DNA of 23,963 nucleotides, taken from an uncultured Lachnospiraceae bacterium. GTDB lineage: Bacteria; Bacillota; Clostridia; Lachnospirales; Lachnospiraceae. How positions within the stretch are numbered: position 1 is the stretch's first letter; the number at the start of each line of letters is the position of its first letter. Positions 14,173 to 22,462 of this stretch are shown piece after piece. The position numbers were made by a program, and so were the translations under genes. Where the stretch lies: assembly GCA_946633495.1 (NCBI GenBank), contig CAMPAX010000009.1, forward strand, positions 1 to 23,963. The letters run 5' to 3'. The notes beneath the pieces are model-generated. The model had not been told where the DNA came from, made no database searches, and saw only the letters and a list, made by a program, of their open reading frames with translations.

Positions 14173-17166
14173 ATGGGGACAATTATTGATGTATTGGAGC
14201 AGTACACGAAGGAAACGCCGAATGCAGCCATGCTGTTTGATGAAGCGCATTCCAAGGGAATCACCTATTCACAGCTGGATGACCTGACCGGAAGAGTGTA
14301 TGCGTATCTGAAGAAGAACGGTATAGGGAAAGAGGACTTTGTCCTGATCAATCTTCCCCGTGGTGTACAGCCCATTATCGCAATGTTGGGTGTATGGAAG
14401 GCGGGTGCTGCCTGGGCATTGGTAGAAGATACTTATGCACCGGAGCGGATCGATTTCATCCGTGAAGACTGTGGCTGTAAATTCGAGCTTAATTCCGAGG
14501 CTATGACGGAGGTTATGAAATGTGATGCACTTCCCGGTCATGAGACTCCGGATGACCATGACGCGGCTTATGCCATCTACACGTCCGGTACCACAGGCAA
14601 TCCGAAGGGCGTTCTGCATGAATACGGAAATCTGAACCGGGCCATCGATTCCATCCGGATCAATGGAGAGACTCCCTTTACCGGCAAGGATCGGCTCGCA
14701 CTTTTAGCACCCCTGAACTTTGTGGCGTCGGTTATCGTTATCCTGAAGGGTCTGTCTGTCCATGGCGGCAAGATCTATGTGGTAGGCTATGCCACCATCA
14801 AGAATCCCATGGCGCTGAAAATGTTCTTCGTGGAGAAGAGGATCACCATCACGTTCCTGACTCCGTCCTATGTGCGGATGCTGGGCAACCAGACCGGTCC
14901 GTTCCTCCGGATGCTCTTTGTGGGCAGTGAACCCGCGAATAATGTATACAACAAGAAGCTGGAGCTGATCAACATTTACGCCTGCTCCGAAAGCGGTTTC
15001 GCGGTCGGCGTATTCCCCATCGACAAATCCTATGAGACCTGTCCCGTCGGTAAGCCGGAAGTGAAAACCGATATCCAGCTTTTGGATGAAGACGGAAAAG
15101 AGGTGCCTGAGGGCGAAATGGGTGAGCTCTGCTTTGAGAATCCCTACGTCCGCGGATATATCAATCTTCCGGAGGAAAGTGAGAAGGCATTTGTTGATGG
15201 TATGTATCACACCGGCGACCTGGCACGGAAGGATCCGGATGGCAACTACGTGCTGCTGGGACGTTCCGGCGATATGATCAAGATCAACGGAAACCGTATC
15301 GAGCCGGCGGAGATCGAGGCTGCCGTAAAGCAGGTTCTCGAAGTGAAATGGGCAGCTGCCCGCGGTTTCGAGGAGAACGGCAAGAGCTACCTTGCGGCAT
15401 ACTACACCGAAGATGTGGATGTGGATCCGGACTACATGCGCGAAGAGCTGTCCAAGCGGCTTCCGTATTACATGATCCCTGCATACTATATGAAGATTGA
15501 CAAAATTCCGCTGAAGGCCAACGGCAAGATGGACCGGAAAGCCCTGCCGCAGCCGGATTCCAGCAATTTCAAGACCGAATATGTGGCACCGGTTACCGAG
15601 ACGGAGATCGCGCTTTGTGAAGCGATGCAGAAGGTACTGAAGGTAGATCAGATCGGTCTTCATGATGATTTCTACGAAATGGGCGGCGATTCCCTGGGAT
15701 CCATCCAGGTGATCGTAGAGAGCCACCTGCCGGGGCTGCAGGCCAGCGAGATCTTCCGTGGAAGAACTCCGGAGAAGATCGCAAAGCTTTACGAAGAGAA
15801 CCATGCAAATGAAGACGGTGAGTCTCCGGAATCCAGGAATGCCGAGGCTATGAAGCATGATCATCCGCTGACGGCAGAGCAGCTTTACATGCTGGATTAT
15901 CAGCTGTATACGCCGATGTCCACCATGTACAATCTGTTCTCCATGATGAAGGCAGATAAGGACAGCTTCGATCTGGAGAAGCTGGCTGACGCCATGCGGA
16001 CTGTGATCCGGAATCATCCGGCACTGCTCACCACATTCCATTTCAACGAAGACGGTGATGTGATACAGCGCTATACTCCGGAGGTGGAGCGTGAGATTCG
16101 TGTGGAGAAGATCTCCGAGTTCGAGTTCCAGAATCTGAAGGATACCCTGGTTCAGCCTTTCCAGGTCATCGGCGGCTGCCTGTATCGCTGCAGGATCTTC
16201 GAGACCGAGAAGAACGGATATATCTTCTTCGATGTACATCATACGCTCTTTGACGGTACTTCCCTGAAGGTATTCATGGGCAACGTAGGCAAGCTCTACA
16301 TGGGTATGATGCCGGATCCGGATTTCTATTATCTCATGCTTCAGAAGCGTGAGGATGTGATCGATACCGATTTCTACAACGAAAGCAAGCGGTATTTCGA
16401 GGATCGGTTCGAAGGCGTGGAATGGTCCAGTTATCCGAAGATTGATCATGAATCCAGAGAGAATGAGATGGGAGAGCTTTTTGCGGATATGGGCATCGAG
16501 CAGCCGCAGCTGGCAGCTATGGAGCGCCGTTACAAGATCAGCCGGAATGAATTCTTCATTACCGTGGCTGCGCTGGCCATCGCTTTCTACAACAAAGAAT
16601 ACAATATCAAGCTGTCCTGGATCTACAACGGTCGTGAGGATCTGCAGATGATGAATACCGTGGGACTTTTGTTCCGTGATCTGCCCATCGGACTCCGGCT
16701 GCAGGAGGATCATACGATCCGGAACATTTTTGCAAATGTTCATGACCAGGTTCAGAAGGGCATCGAGCACAGCTGCTATCCGTATGTGGATATCCACAAT
16801 CAGGTCGGCGGAAGCGAGTCCGCATATCTGCTCTATCAGCAGGACATTCGTGATATGAGCGGCGGAATGGACGGCCTGAACATTGAGACAGTGGATATCC
16901 GTCAGAATCAGGCGGCGTCCCAGACCATTCTTGATATGGAGATCCTGGACGGTTCCGACGGACTGAAGCTGATGATCGACTATGCGGCAAGTCGTTACAA
17001 AGATGAGAGTATCGAGCGCTTCAAGGATCTGTTCCTCCGTGTGGCACAGTCTCTGGTCACCCAGACCTCTCAGGAAGATATGACATTGAAAGAGCTTTAT
17101 AAGAAGATGGATGATAAGAAGAACTTCTTCGCTCTGGTGAAGGGTATCTTCCGCCGTAAGAAATAA
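14173..17166 (+). CDS. NRPS-like protein with adenylation, carrier and condensation domains (A-T-C)
   Basis: 997 residues. Adenylation domain about 1-455: A3 loop YTSGTTGNPKG from Tyr136, YHTGDLA with Asp349, GRSGDMIKINGNRIEPAEIE, and the A10 lysine Lys452 in KANGKMDRKALP. Carrier domain about 475-545, with phosphopantetheine site Ser507 in YEMGGDSLGS. Condensation domain about 560-985, with HHTLFDG (His690 the likely catalytic base, Asp694) and VGLLFRDLPIGL. An acid is activated as its adenylate, moved to the carrier, and condensed with an unknown nucleophile. The usual FDxS motif of amino-acid-activating domains reads NFVASV, with Val184 where the amine-binding Asp normally lies, so a non-amino-acid substrate is suspected. 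There is no thioesterase, reductase or upstream C domain. The carboxylesterase gene follows 21 bases later. No phosphopantetheinyl transferase is in the window. Confidence 0.93.
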   Translation: MGTIIDVLEQYTKETPNAAMLFDEAHSKGITYSQLDDLTGRVYAYLKKNGIGKEDFVLINLPRGVQPIIAMLGVWKAGAAWALVEDTYAPERIDFIREDCGCKFELNSEAMTEVMKCDALPGHETPDDHDAAYAIYTSGTTGNPKGVLHEYGNLNRAIDSIRINGETPFTGKDRLALLAPLNFVASVIVILKGLSVHGGKIYVVGYATIKNPMALKMFFVEKRITITFLTPSYVRMLGNQTGPFLRMLFVGSEPANNVYNKKLELINIYACSESGFAVGVFPIDKSYETCPVGKPEVKTDIQLLDEDGKEVPEGEMGELCFENPYVRGYINLPEESEKAFVDGMYHTGDLARKDPDGNYVLLGRSGDMIKINGNRIEPAEIEAAVKQVLEVKWAAARGFEENGKSYLAAYYTEDVDVDPDYMREELSKRLPYYMIPAYYMKIDKIPLKANGKMDRKALPQPDSSNFKTEYVAPVTETEIALCEAMQKVLKVDQIGLHDDFYEMGGDSLGSIQVIVESHLPGLQASEIFRGRTPEKIAKLYEENHANEDGESPESRNAEAMKHDHPLTAEQLYMLDYQLYTPMSTMYNLFSMMKADKDSFDLEKLADAMRTVIRNHPALLTTFHFNEDGDVIQRYTPEVEREIRVEKISEFEFQNLKDTLVQPFQVIGGCLYRCRIFETEKNGYIFFDVHHTLFDGTSLKVFMGNVGKLYMGMMPDPDFYYLMLQKREDVIDTDFYNESKRYFEDRFEGVEWSSYPKIDHESRENEMGELFADMGIEQPQLAAMERRYKISRNEFFITVAALAIAFYNKEYNIKLSWIYNGREDLQMMNTVGLLFRDLPIGLRLQEDHTIRNIFANVHDQVQKGIEHSCYPYVDIHNQVGGSESAYLLYQQDIRDMSGGMDGLNIETVDIRQNQAASQTILDMEILDGSDGLKLMIDYAASRYKDESIERFKDLFLRVAQSLVTQTSQEDMTLKELYKKMDDKKNFFALVKGIFRRKK

Positions 17167-17187
17167 GTCAGTAAACCGAGGTAACCT

Positions 17188-18843
17188 ATGAACAATGATG
17201 TGAAGAATCGGATTCGCAGCACCTACGGTGTGAATCGTGAACTTGAAAAGGTAAGCGATCCGTCCCATGCTGCAGTCTGCGAGAATGGAACCTTCATCGG
17301 AAAGGATGCGGGGGAAACCATCTCGTTTCGGGGAATTCCTTTTGCGAAGCCTCCGGTGGGAAAACTTCGGTGGAAGAAGCCGGAGGCACCGGAGCCGGAT
17401 TCCCGGATCTTCGAAGCATTTTACAACGGCAAGACACCGATCCAGACGGAATGGCCGACAGAGACGGCGTCCTATTACCCCCAGGGGGAGGACTGCCTGT
17501 ATCTGAATGTGTGGGTGAGTCCCGGCTATCAGAACCGCAGGCGTGCCGTCATGGTATTCTTCCATGGCGGCGCCTACGGCTGGGGAGGTACGGCAGATCC
17601 CTTGTATGACGGACGGGCGCTGATTACGGCACACCCGGAAGTGATCTTGGTTACGGTAGGATATCGTACCGGCATCATGGGGTTTGTGGATTTCTCATCT
17701 GTTCCCGGCGGGGAAGCATTTCCTGATGCACCGAATCTCGGGATCTGGGATCAGATCGAAGCCCTTCGCTGGATCAAAAGAAATATTGCTGCATTTGGCG
17801 GGGATCCGGAGTGTATAACGATCTTCGGGGAATCTGCGGGCGGCGGAAGCGTGTCCGTTCTGCCCTTCGTGAAGGAGGCAAAAGGGCTGTTCCTTCGGGC
17901 TATCGCAGAGAGCGGATCGGTAGCGCTTACCTATTCCAAAGAAGAATGCCAGGACTTTACAAAGCGGCTGATGAAAGCCAGCGGAGTGAAGACCATGGAT
18001 GAGCTCATGGCCCTTTCCGAAGAACGTTTGAAAGAGATCAATGAAGCCGTAAATATGTATAACAATTTCCCTCAGCGGGATGGGGTGCTGATCCCCGAGA
18101 ATCCGTATCAGTTCTATGAGGAGGGGAAGACCGCGGACGTCGATCTTATGATCGGAACCAATGCAAATGAGATCAATTACTGGGTCGGTGAGTTAGGCGG
18201 GATCGTACCATATCGCTTCGGAATACCGGTGAAATTTGAAAACGATCTGAGGCTTTTAGCGCCGAAGAAAAGAAAGATCGCGAAGAATTTCCTGCAAAGA
18301 CAGAAGGGACATCAGATCTGGAGGATGTCGGAGTTCTATAATGAGCTGATGTTCCGGCTTCCGGCCATTCGACAGGCAGAAGAGCACTGCATGCATGGCG
18401 GAAAGGTCTATATGTATCTATGGAAAGTGCCCAGCCATATCCGCTTTCGCGGGGCGTGCCACGCTGTTGAACTGGCCTATGTGTTCGGAAATTTAGAAGA
18501 GACCATTTTCACCGGGAAGAAGGCGAACAGGGAAATCTCGGATATGGTGCAGCGGATGTGGGTCAATTTCGCAAAGACCGGGGATCCCTCCACGGTACCG
18601 TATCGCTGGCCGAAATACGGCAGGCAGTATCGGGCAACCATGATCATAGACAAGAATACTCACGTGGAAATGTCCCCGAAGGACAAGTCCCGTCGGATGC
18701 TTCTTCCGCTTAAGGACGAGAAGCTGAAAATGAACTACGCGGACATGAACTATAACGTTCCGTTCGTCCGGAGTCTTGTGGCAGCCGTAACGCTGACACT
18801 GGCAGCGGTGGGAACCGCGTTGCTCCGGGTATTGAAAAAATAA
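17188..18843 (+). CDS. Type-B carboxylesterase with C-terminal membrane helix
   Basis: 551 residues, alpha/beta hydrolase of the carboxylesterase/para-nitrobenzyl esterase family. Landmarks: ISFRGIPFAKPPVGKLRW near the start, EDCLYLNVWV, oxyanion-hole FFHGGAYGWGG, nucleophile elbow GESAGG with Ser216, probable acid Glu328 in GTNANEINYW, and base His425 in GACHAVELAYVFGN. It has no signal peptide, but residues ~524-546 (PFVRSLVAAVTLTLAAVGTA) form a hydrophobic helix followed by a basic tail (RVLKK), which suggests a tail-anchored protein with its active site in the cytoplasm. That is unusual for the family. It lies 21 bases after the A-T-C synthetase and shares its transcript, so it may release, trim or hydrolyse the product. 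Substrate unknown. Confidence 0.93.
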   Translation: MNNDVKNRIRSTYGVNRELEKVSDPSHAAVCENGTFIGKDAGETISFRGIPFAKPPVGKLRWKKPEAPEPDSRIFEAFYNGKTPIQTEWPTETASYYPQGEDCLYLNVWVSPGYQNRRRAVMVFFHGGAYGWGGTADPLYDGRALITAHPEVILVTVGYRTGIMGFVDFSSVPGGEAFPDAPNLGIWDQIEALRWIKRNIAAFGGDPECITIFGESAGGGSVSVLPFVKEAKGLFLRAIAESGSVALTYSKEECQDFTKRLMKASGVKTMDELMALSEERLKEINEAVNMYNNFPQRDGVLIPENPYQFYEEGKTADVDLMIGTNANEINYWVGELGGIVPYRFGIPVKFENDLRLLAPKKRKIAKNFLQRQKGHQIWRMSEFYNELMFRLPAIRQAEEHCMHGGKVYMYLWKVPSHIRFRGACHAVELAYVFGNLEETIFTGKKANREISDMVQRMWVNFAKTGDPSTVPYRWPKYGRQYRATMIIDKNTHVEMSPKDKSRRMLLPLKDEKLKMNYADMNYNVPFVRSLVAAVTLTLAAVGTALLRVLKK

Positions 18844-18854
18844 ACTTCTCACAT

Positions 18855-18962
18855 GTCATTCTGAGCGAAGCGAAGAATCTACTGTCAGTACAGAAAAAAG
18901 ATTCTTCGGCCTATGGCCTCGGAATGACATTTTTTTGTCATCCTGAGCGAAGCGAAGAATCT
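18855..18962. repeat. Three-unit GTCATTCTGAGCGAAGCG repeat array acting as two-way terminator
   Basis: Unit A (18855-18880) and unit C (18937-18962) are direct 26-base copies differing at one base; unit B (18899-18928) is an inverted, slightly diverged copy with GGCCTATGGCC in its middle. A pairs with B, and seven T residues follow B on the plus strand (18930-18936). B pairs with C, and on the minus strand that hairpin is followed by TTTTTT (complement of 18893-18898). Thus each convergent gene has a terminator, and both use unit B. Another copy of the repeat lies at 10904-10977. Confidence 0.85.
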
Positions 18963-18999
18963 TTCAGTCTTTATCGGGTAATATGGTCGTAAAACAGAT

Positions 19000-20187
19000 T
19001 TACGCCTCTGCCTGCTCCGGCGGATCTTTGGCGTAGAGCGCTTTCAGGAGCAGCGGGGTCAGGATCGAGCTTATGATGATGAGCAGGATCACGGCCGTGA
19101 AATATGCCGGTTCCAGCATACCGGCCTTCAGTCCTCGCTGTGCTACGATCAGGGCAACCTCACCCCGGGTCATCATCCCGACGCCCACCTTCAGGGCATT
19201 ATGCCCGCGGTAGCCAAGGAAACGTGCGGCGAGCCCGCAGCCCAACACCTTGGACAGGAGTCCCACGGCCACGAATGCCAGGGAGAACCACAGGATGGTC
19301 ATGTCCAGGGTTCGGATATTTGTCTGCAGACCGATACTGCAGAAGAACACCGGACCGAAAATGATATAGGAGTTGGTGTCCATCTTCTGGGTGATATATT
19401 CCGAATCCCGAAGGGAGCAGAGGATCACGCCGGCAACGTAGGCGCCGGTGATGTCCGCCACGCCGAAATATTTGTCCGCCACATAGGAAAGTCCGAAGGC
19501 CAGGGCGATGCCGAGGATCGGAATCCGGCGGGTGTGGGGATGACGGTTGTCATACCATTTAAACAGCTTGTAAATGATGATTCCGAGAACGATGGCCAGC
19601 GCAAAGAAGGCCAGGGTCCGAAGCAGGACTCCGGTAACGTCGGAGTCCGGTTTCTTGAAACCGATCACCACGGTGAGCACGATGATCCCGATGACGTCAT
19701 CGATGATGGCTGCACTCATGATGGTCTGGCCAAGCTCACCGGAGAGCTTTCCCATCTCCCGAAGGGTGGAAACCGTGATGCTGACGGAGGTTGCTGTCAG
19801 GATCGTTCCGATAAAGATTGCTTTGTAGAATTCCTCTGTTCCGATGGAGGAGAAACCGTAGAATACCATATACAGAAGGGTTCCCAGAAGCAGCGGAACG
19901 AAGACGCCGGTGCAGGCAATGATGGTTGCCTTGATGCCGGTTTTTTTCAGGTCGGAGATATTTGTCTCAAGACCGGCGGTGAACATCAGGATGATGACAC
20001 CGATCTCGGCCATACCTGCCAGAAAGTCCGAGGACTCCACCAGATTGAAAAGGCTGGGTCCGATGAGGAGACCGGCGATGATCTCGCCTGCAACCTGAGG
20101 AGCCTTGCATTTTCGGGCCAGAAGTCCGAAGAATTTAGCGGCGATAATGATGATGGCTAACTGACGTAGAATGTCTAATGTGTCCAT
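19000..20187 (-). CDS. CPA2-family cation/proton antiporter (NapA/KefB-like)
   Basis: 395 residues, about 12-13 membrane helices. The family is shown by APQVAGEIIAGLLIGPSLF, ILMFTAGLETNISDLKK, the unwound-helix motif TATSVSIT (131-138) and the ion-binding AAIIDDVIGI with Asp163 and Asp164. A double Asp suggests electrogenic Na+/H+ exchange as in NapA rather than the K+ efflux of Kef proteins, and the protein ends after the transport domain with no RCK/KTN nucleotide-binding domain. The ATG at 20187 (MDTLDI) is used; the frame reaches a TTG at 20211, but the AAAGAGG ribosome site lies inside that extension, although 13 bases before the ATG is a little far. Single-gene unit with promoter at 20274-20302, convergent with the carboxylesterase. 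Confidence 0.93.
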   Translation of the reverse strand: MDTLDILRQLAIIIIAAKFFGLLARKCKAPQVAGEIIAGLLIGPSLFNLVESSDFLAGMAEIGVIILMFTAGLETNISDLKKTGIKATIIACTGVFVPLLLGTLLYMVFYGFSSIGTEEFYKAIFIGTILTATSVSITVSTLREMGKLSGELGQTIMSAAIIDDVIGIIVLTVVIGFKKPDSDVTGVLLRTLAFFALAIVLGIIIYKLFKWYDNRHPHTRRIPILGIALAFGLSYVADKYFGVADITGAYVAGVILCSLRDSEYITQKMDTNSYIIFGPVFFCSIGLQTNIRTLDMTILWFSLAFVAVGLLSKVLGCGLAARFLGYRGHNALKVGVGMMTRGEVALIVAQRGLKAGMLEPAYFTAVILLIIISSILTPLLLKALYAKDPPEQAEA

Positions 20188-20273
20188 AGTGTTTGTAGTG
20201 CCTCTTTTCAAATGGGTTGTTTTGCCGTGCTGCCGTATCGTCCGAAGGCGTGGCCGCTCCGGGCGTAAACCAT

Positions 20274-20302
20274 ATCATAGCACTTTTGATCCGGGGTTAC
20301 AA
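20274..20302 (-). promoter_or_regulatory. Sigma-A promoter for the antiporter
   Basis: On the minus strand TTGTAA (complement of 20297-20302), 17-base spacer, TATGAT (complement of 20274-20279). The leader is about 80 bases. Confidence 0.65.
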
Positions 20303-20365
20303 GAAGAGGTTTTCGGTACCGTCATTTTCCTTTGGCTTTACCGTTTTGTGAGTGATTTACCTGTC

Positions 20366-20394
20366 TTGCGGTTCATGTGGGGGTGTGATACAAT
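20366..20394 (+). promoter_or_regulatory. Sigma-A promoter for the ABC importer operon
   Basis: TTGCGG (20366-20371), 17-base spacer, TACAAT (20389-20394). The transcript would start near 20401 and contain the inverted repeat at 20421-20450 before the lipoprotein start codon. Confidence 0.65.
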
Positions 20395-20420
20395 CATAGG
20401 TCGGAGACGGCACAGTATCA

Positions 20421-20450
20421 CGTGAGGTATAACAAAGACACTATACCACG
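20421..20450 (+). promoter_or_regulatory. Inverted repeat in the leader of the ABC importer
   Basis: GGTATA (20426-20431) and TATACC (20442-20447) are exact inverted copies about 10 bases apart, extended by CGTG/ACG with a bulge. It lies between the promoter and the ribosome site GAAAGAAGGAA. It may be a repressor site or an RNA hairpin that controls the operon; no known family was recognised. Confidence 0.4.
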
Positions 20451-20468
20451 GTAGAAAGAAGGAATCGC

Positions 20469-21602
20469 ATGAAGACGATCAAGAAAGAAAAGAGATTCGG
20501 CGTAAGGATCCTTGCGCTGCTTATGCTGGCGGTAATGACCCTGGGCCTTGTGGGGTGCGGAGCATCCGGCGAAGGAACCACGGAGGCCGGCGGAGCATCC
20601 GGCGAAGGGACCACGGTAGCCGGCGGAGCATCCGGCGAAGGAACCACGGAGGCGGGCGGAGTATCCGGTGAGACGGAGACCGCGAAGTCCGAGGCGGATA
20701 CAACAGAGCCCGGTGGGGCGGATGAAGTTACGATCCGCGTGGGCTCATTGAAGGGCCCCACCACCATGGGACTGGTAAACCTGATGCAGGCTTCGGAAGA
20801 AGGAAAGAGCAAAGGAAGCTATGAATTCCGGATGGAGACCCAGCCGGATGTGATCGCGGCTGCATTTGCATCGGGAGAGATCGATATCGCGCTCGTTCCG
20901 GCAAATCTCGGAGCTGCATTGTATAAGAAGACGGAGGGTAAGACGAAGGCTCTCTATATAAATACACTGGGTGTGCTCTACTGTGTGACCGGAGATGACA
21001 GCATTCGGTCCATTAAGGATCTGGCAGGCAGGACAGTCCTTTCTACCGGCCAGGGGGCTACGCCGGAATACGCGCTGGCATATCTCCTGAAGGAGAACGG
21101 CGTAACGGACTGCCAGGTGGAGTTTAAATCCGAAGCGACCGAGATTGCCGCGCTGCTGGCGGAAGATCCGAAGCAGATCGCAATCCTGCCGCAGCCCTTT
21201 GTGACTGTGGCGGAGAAGCAGAATGAAGCGCTGAAGACCGCATTTTCCCTGACAGATGAATGGGAAGCGCTGGGAAAGGACTCCAGACTCCTGACAGGTG
21301 TCACCATCGTAAGGAGTGATTTTCTGGAAGCACATCCGGAAGCGGTAAAGACATTTATGGATGAAGCGAAGGACAGCTCCGGGAAGGCGGTATCGGATGT
21401 GGATGGCACCGCGGAGCTGGTGGCGAAATACGGCATCATCGAGAAGGCACCCATTGCGAAGCTGGCGCTGCCGAAGTGCAACATCGTATACATGGACGGC
21501 GCTGAGATGAAGACCGTACTCAGCGGCTATCTTCAGACACTGTTTGATCAGAATCCGAAGTCCGTGGGCGGAGCCATGCCGGGAGAGGATTTCTATAATT
21601 AA
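20469..21602 (+). CDS. ABC importer substrate-binding lipoprotein (NitT/TauT, NMT1-like)
   Basis: 377 residues. Residues 1-29 are a lipoprotein signal (RFGVRILALLMLAVMTLGL) ending in the lipobox LVGC, with Cys30 the lipid-bearing residue. Residues 31-85 are a low-complexity Gly/Ser/Glu/Thr linker made of 11-residue repeats (see 20559-20657). Residues ~86-377 are a periplasmic-binding-type domain of the NMT1/SsuA group: VTIRVGSLKGPTTMGLV, IAAAFASGEIDIALVPANLGAALY, IRSIKDLAGRTVLSTGQG, EYALAYLLKENG and AILPQPFVTVA. This group captures sulfonates, nitrate, thiamine precursors or similar small ligands; the ligand is not readable. Permease and ATPase genes follow, completing an importer. The promoter is at 20366-20394. 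Confidence 0.92.
   Translation: MKTIKKEKRFGVRILALLMLAVMTLGLVGCGASGEGTTEAGGASGEGTTVAGGASGEGTTEAGGVSGETETAKSEADTTEPGGADEVTIRVGSLKGPTTMGLVNLMQASEEGKSKGSYEFRMETQPDVIAAAFASGEIDIALVPANLGAALYKKTEGKTKALYINTLGVLYCVTGDDSIRSIKDLAGRTVLSTGQGATPEYALAYLLKENGVTDCQVEFKSEATEIAALLAEDPKQIAILPQPFVTVAEKQNEALKTAFSLTDEWEALGKDSRLLTGVTIVRSDFLEAHPEAVKTFMDEAKDSSGKAVSDVDGTAELVAKYGIIEKAPIAKLALPKCNIVYMDGAEMKTVLSGYLQTLFDQNPKSVGGAMPGEDFYN
20559..20657 (+). repeat. 33-bp tandem repeat, three copies, in the lipoprotein linker
   Basis: Three in-frame 33-bp units at 20559, 20592 and 20625, each encoding GASGEGTTxAG, with only a few base differences (Glu/Val at one position). A fourth, decayed unit begins at 20658 (GVSGETET). 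Near-identity at DNA level points to recent slippage or unequal recombination, so copy number probably varies between strains. Confidence 0.9.
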
Positions 21603-21679
21603 AAGCCAGAGAACCGAGGGCAAGGGAGAGACGCAGAGCAGGGAAGAACGCCGCTGGGCAAGGGAAAGAGTCGAGGGAC

Positions 21680-22402
21680 ATGAAGAAGAAACTCATCATC
21701 ATCTTCATATGGCTTCTGCTTTGGCAGGGTATTTCTCTTCTGGTGGGAAATAAGATCCTGCTGGTGGGCCCCTGGGAAACGGTGTGCGCACTGGGCCGCC
21801 TGGCGGTGACGGCAGAGTTCTGGCAGTCCCTCGGATGGACGCTGCTTCGGCTTCTTTTGGGAATCCTGCTGGGCAGCGGGCTTGGTTTTTTGCTGGCGTA
21901 TGCTGCGAACCGAAAGCCTCTGCTGGGAGACTTTCTTGCTCCGGCGGTGCATTTTGTGAAGGCGATCCCGGTGGTGAGTTTCGTGATCCTGCTTCTGATC
22001 TGGGCCGGAAATACCTGGGTGGCCTTTTACGTGGTGACACTGGTGACATTTCCCATCGCCTATCTGAATCTGCTGAACGGACTTTCCTCGCTGGATCCGA
22101 AGCTTACGGAGATGGCACGGATTTTCCGGATGCCCGGCGGGCGACGGTTCCGATATGTGGAGCTGCCCCAGCTGAGAGCCAGCCTTTTATCGGCCATTGG
22201 GCTGACCGTGGGCATGGGTTTTAAGAGCGGGATCGCGGCAGAAGTCATCGGACAGGCGCTTCACACCATCGGAAATGAAATGTATCGCTCCAAGATCTAT
22301 CTGGAGACGGCGGAGCTTTTTGCCTGGACGGCGGTGGTGATCTTATGCTCCTGGGGGGCGGAAAAGCTGCTGAAATGGATCCTGAGGCGGGTGAGCCGAT
22401 AG
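21680..22402 (+). CDS. ABC importer permease (NitT/TauT, SsuC-like)
   Basis: 240 residues, about six membrane helices, single BPD_transp_1-type domain. Conserved features: FWQSLGWTLLRLLLGILLGS after the first helix, HFVKAIPVVSFVILLLIWAG, the coupling-loop region LTEMARIFRMPGGRRFRYVELPQ (the EAA loop that contacts the ATPase), and GMGFKSGIAAEVIG. It forms the membrane channel of the importer, probably as a homodimer. The gap from the lipoprotein stop is 77 bases of purine-rich sequence, and GAGGG precedes the ATG closely. The length is slightly short but normal for this group. Confidence 0.92.
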   Translation: MKKKLIIIFIWLLLWQGISLLVGNKILLVGPWETVCALGRLAVTAEFWQSLGWTLLRLLLGILLGSGLGFLLAYAANRKPLLGDFLAPAVHFVKAIPVVSFVILLLIWAGNTWVAFYVVTLVTFPIAYLNLLNGLSSLDPKLTEMARIFRMPGGRRFRYVELPQLRASLLSAIGLTVGMGFKSGIAAEVIGQALHTIGNEMYRSKIYLETAELFAWTAVVILCSWGAEKLLKWILRRVSR

Positions 22403-22462
22403 TGCTTCTTTGTTCGACTGGATCCGGTTTGCGACAGCATGATTTGAGATTAAGGATATCAG

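Noticed and set aside
14704..17634. A 976-codon open frame on the minus strand opposite the synthetase gene
   Set aside because: It mirrors the codon pattern of the real gene, shows no domain or ribosome site, and its product is a His/Leu/Arg-rich shadow. The plus-strand protein has clear A, T and C motifs.
18855..18962. A CRISPR fragment
   Set aside because: Only three units, one inverted, with short T-rich gaps; this is an extragenic palindromic repeat.
20441..20812. Minus-strand frame with a Pro/Ser/Ala tandem repeat
   Set aside because: The repeat is the reverse reading of the 33-bp units in the lipoprotein gene, which has a signal peptide and family domain.
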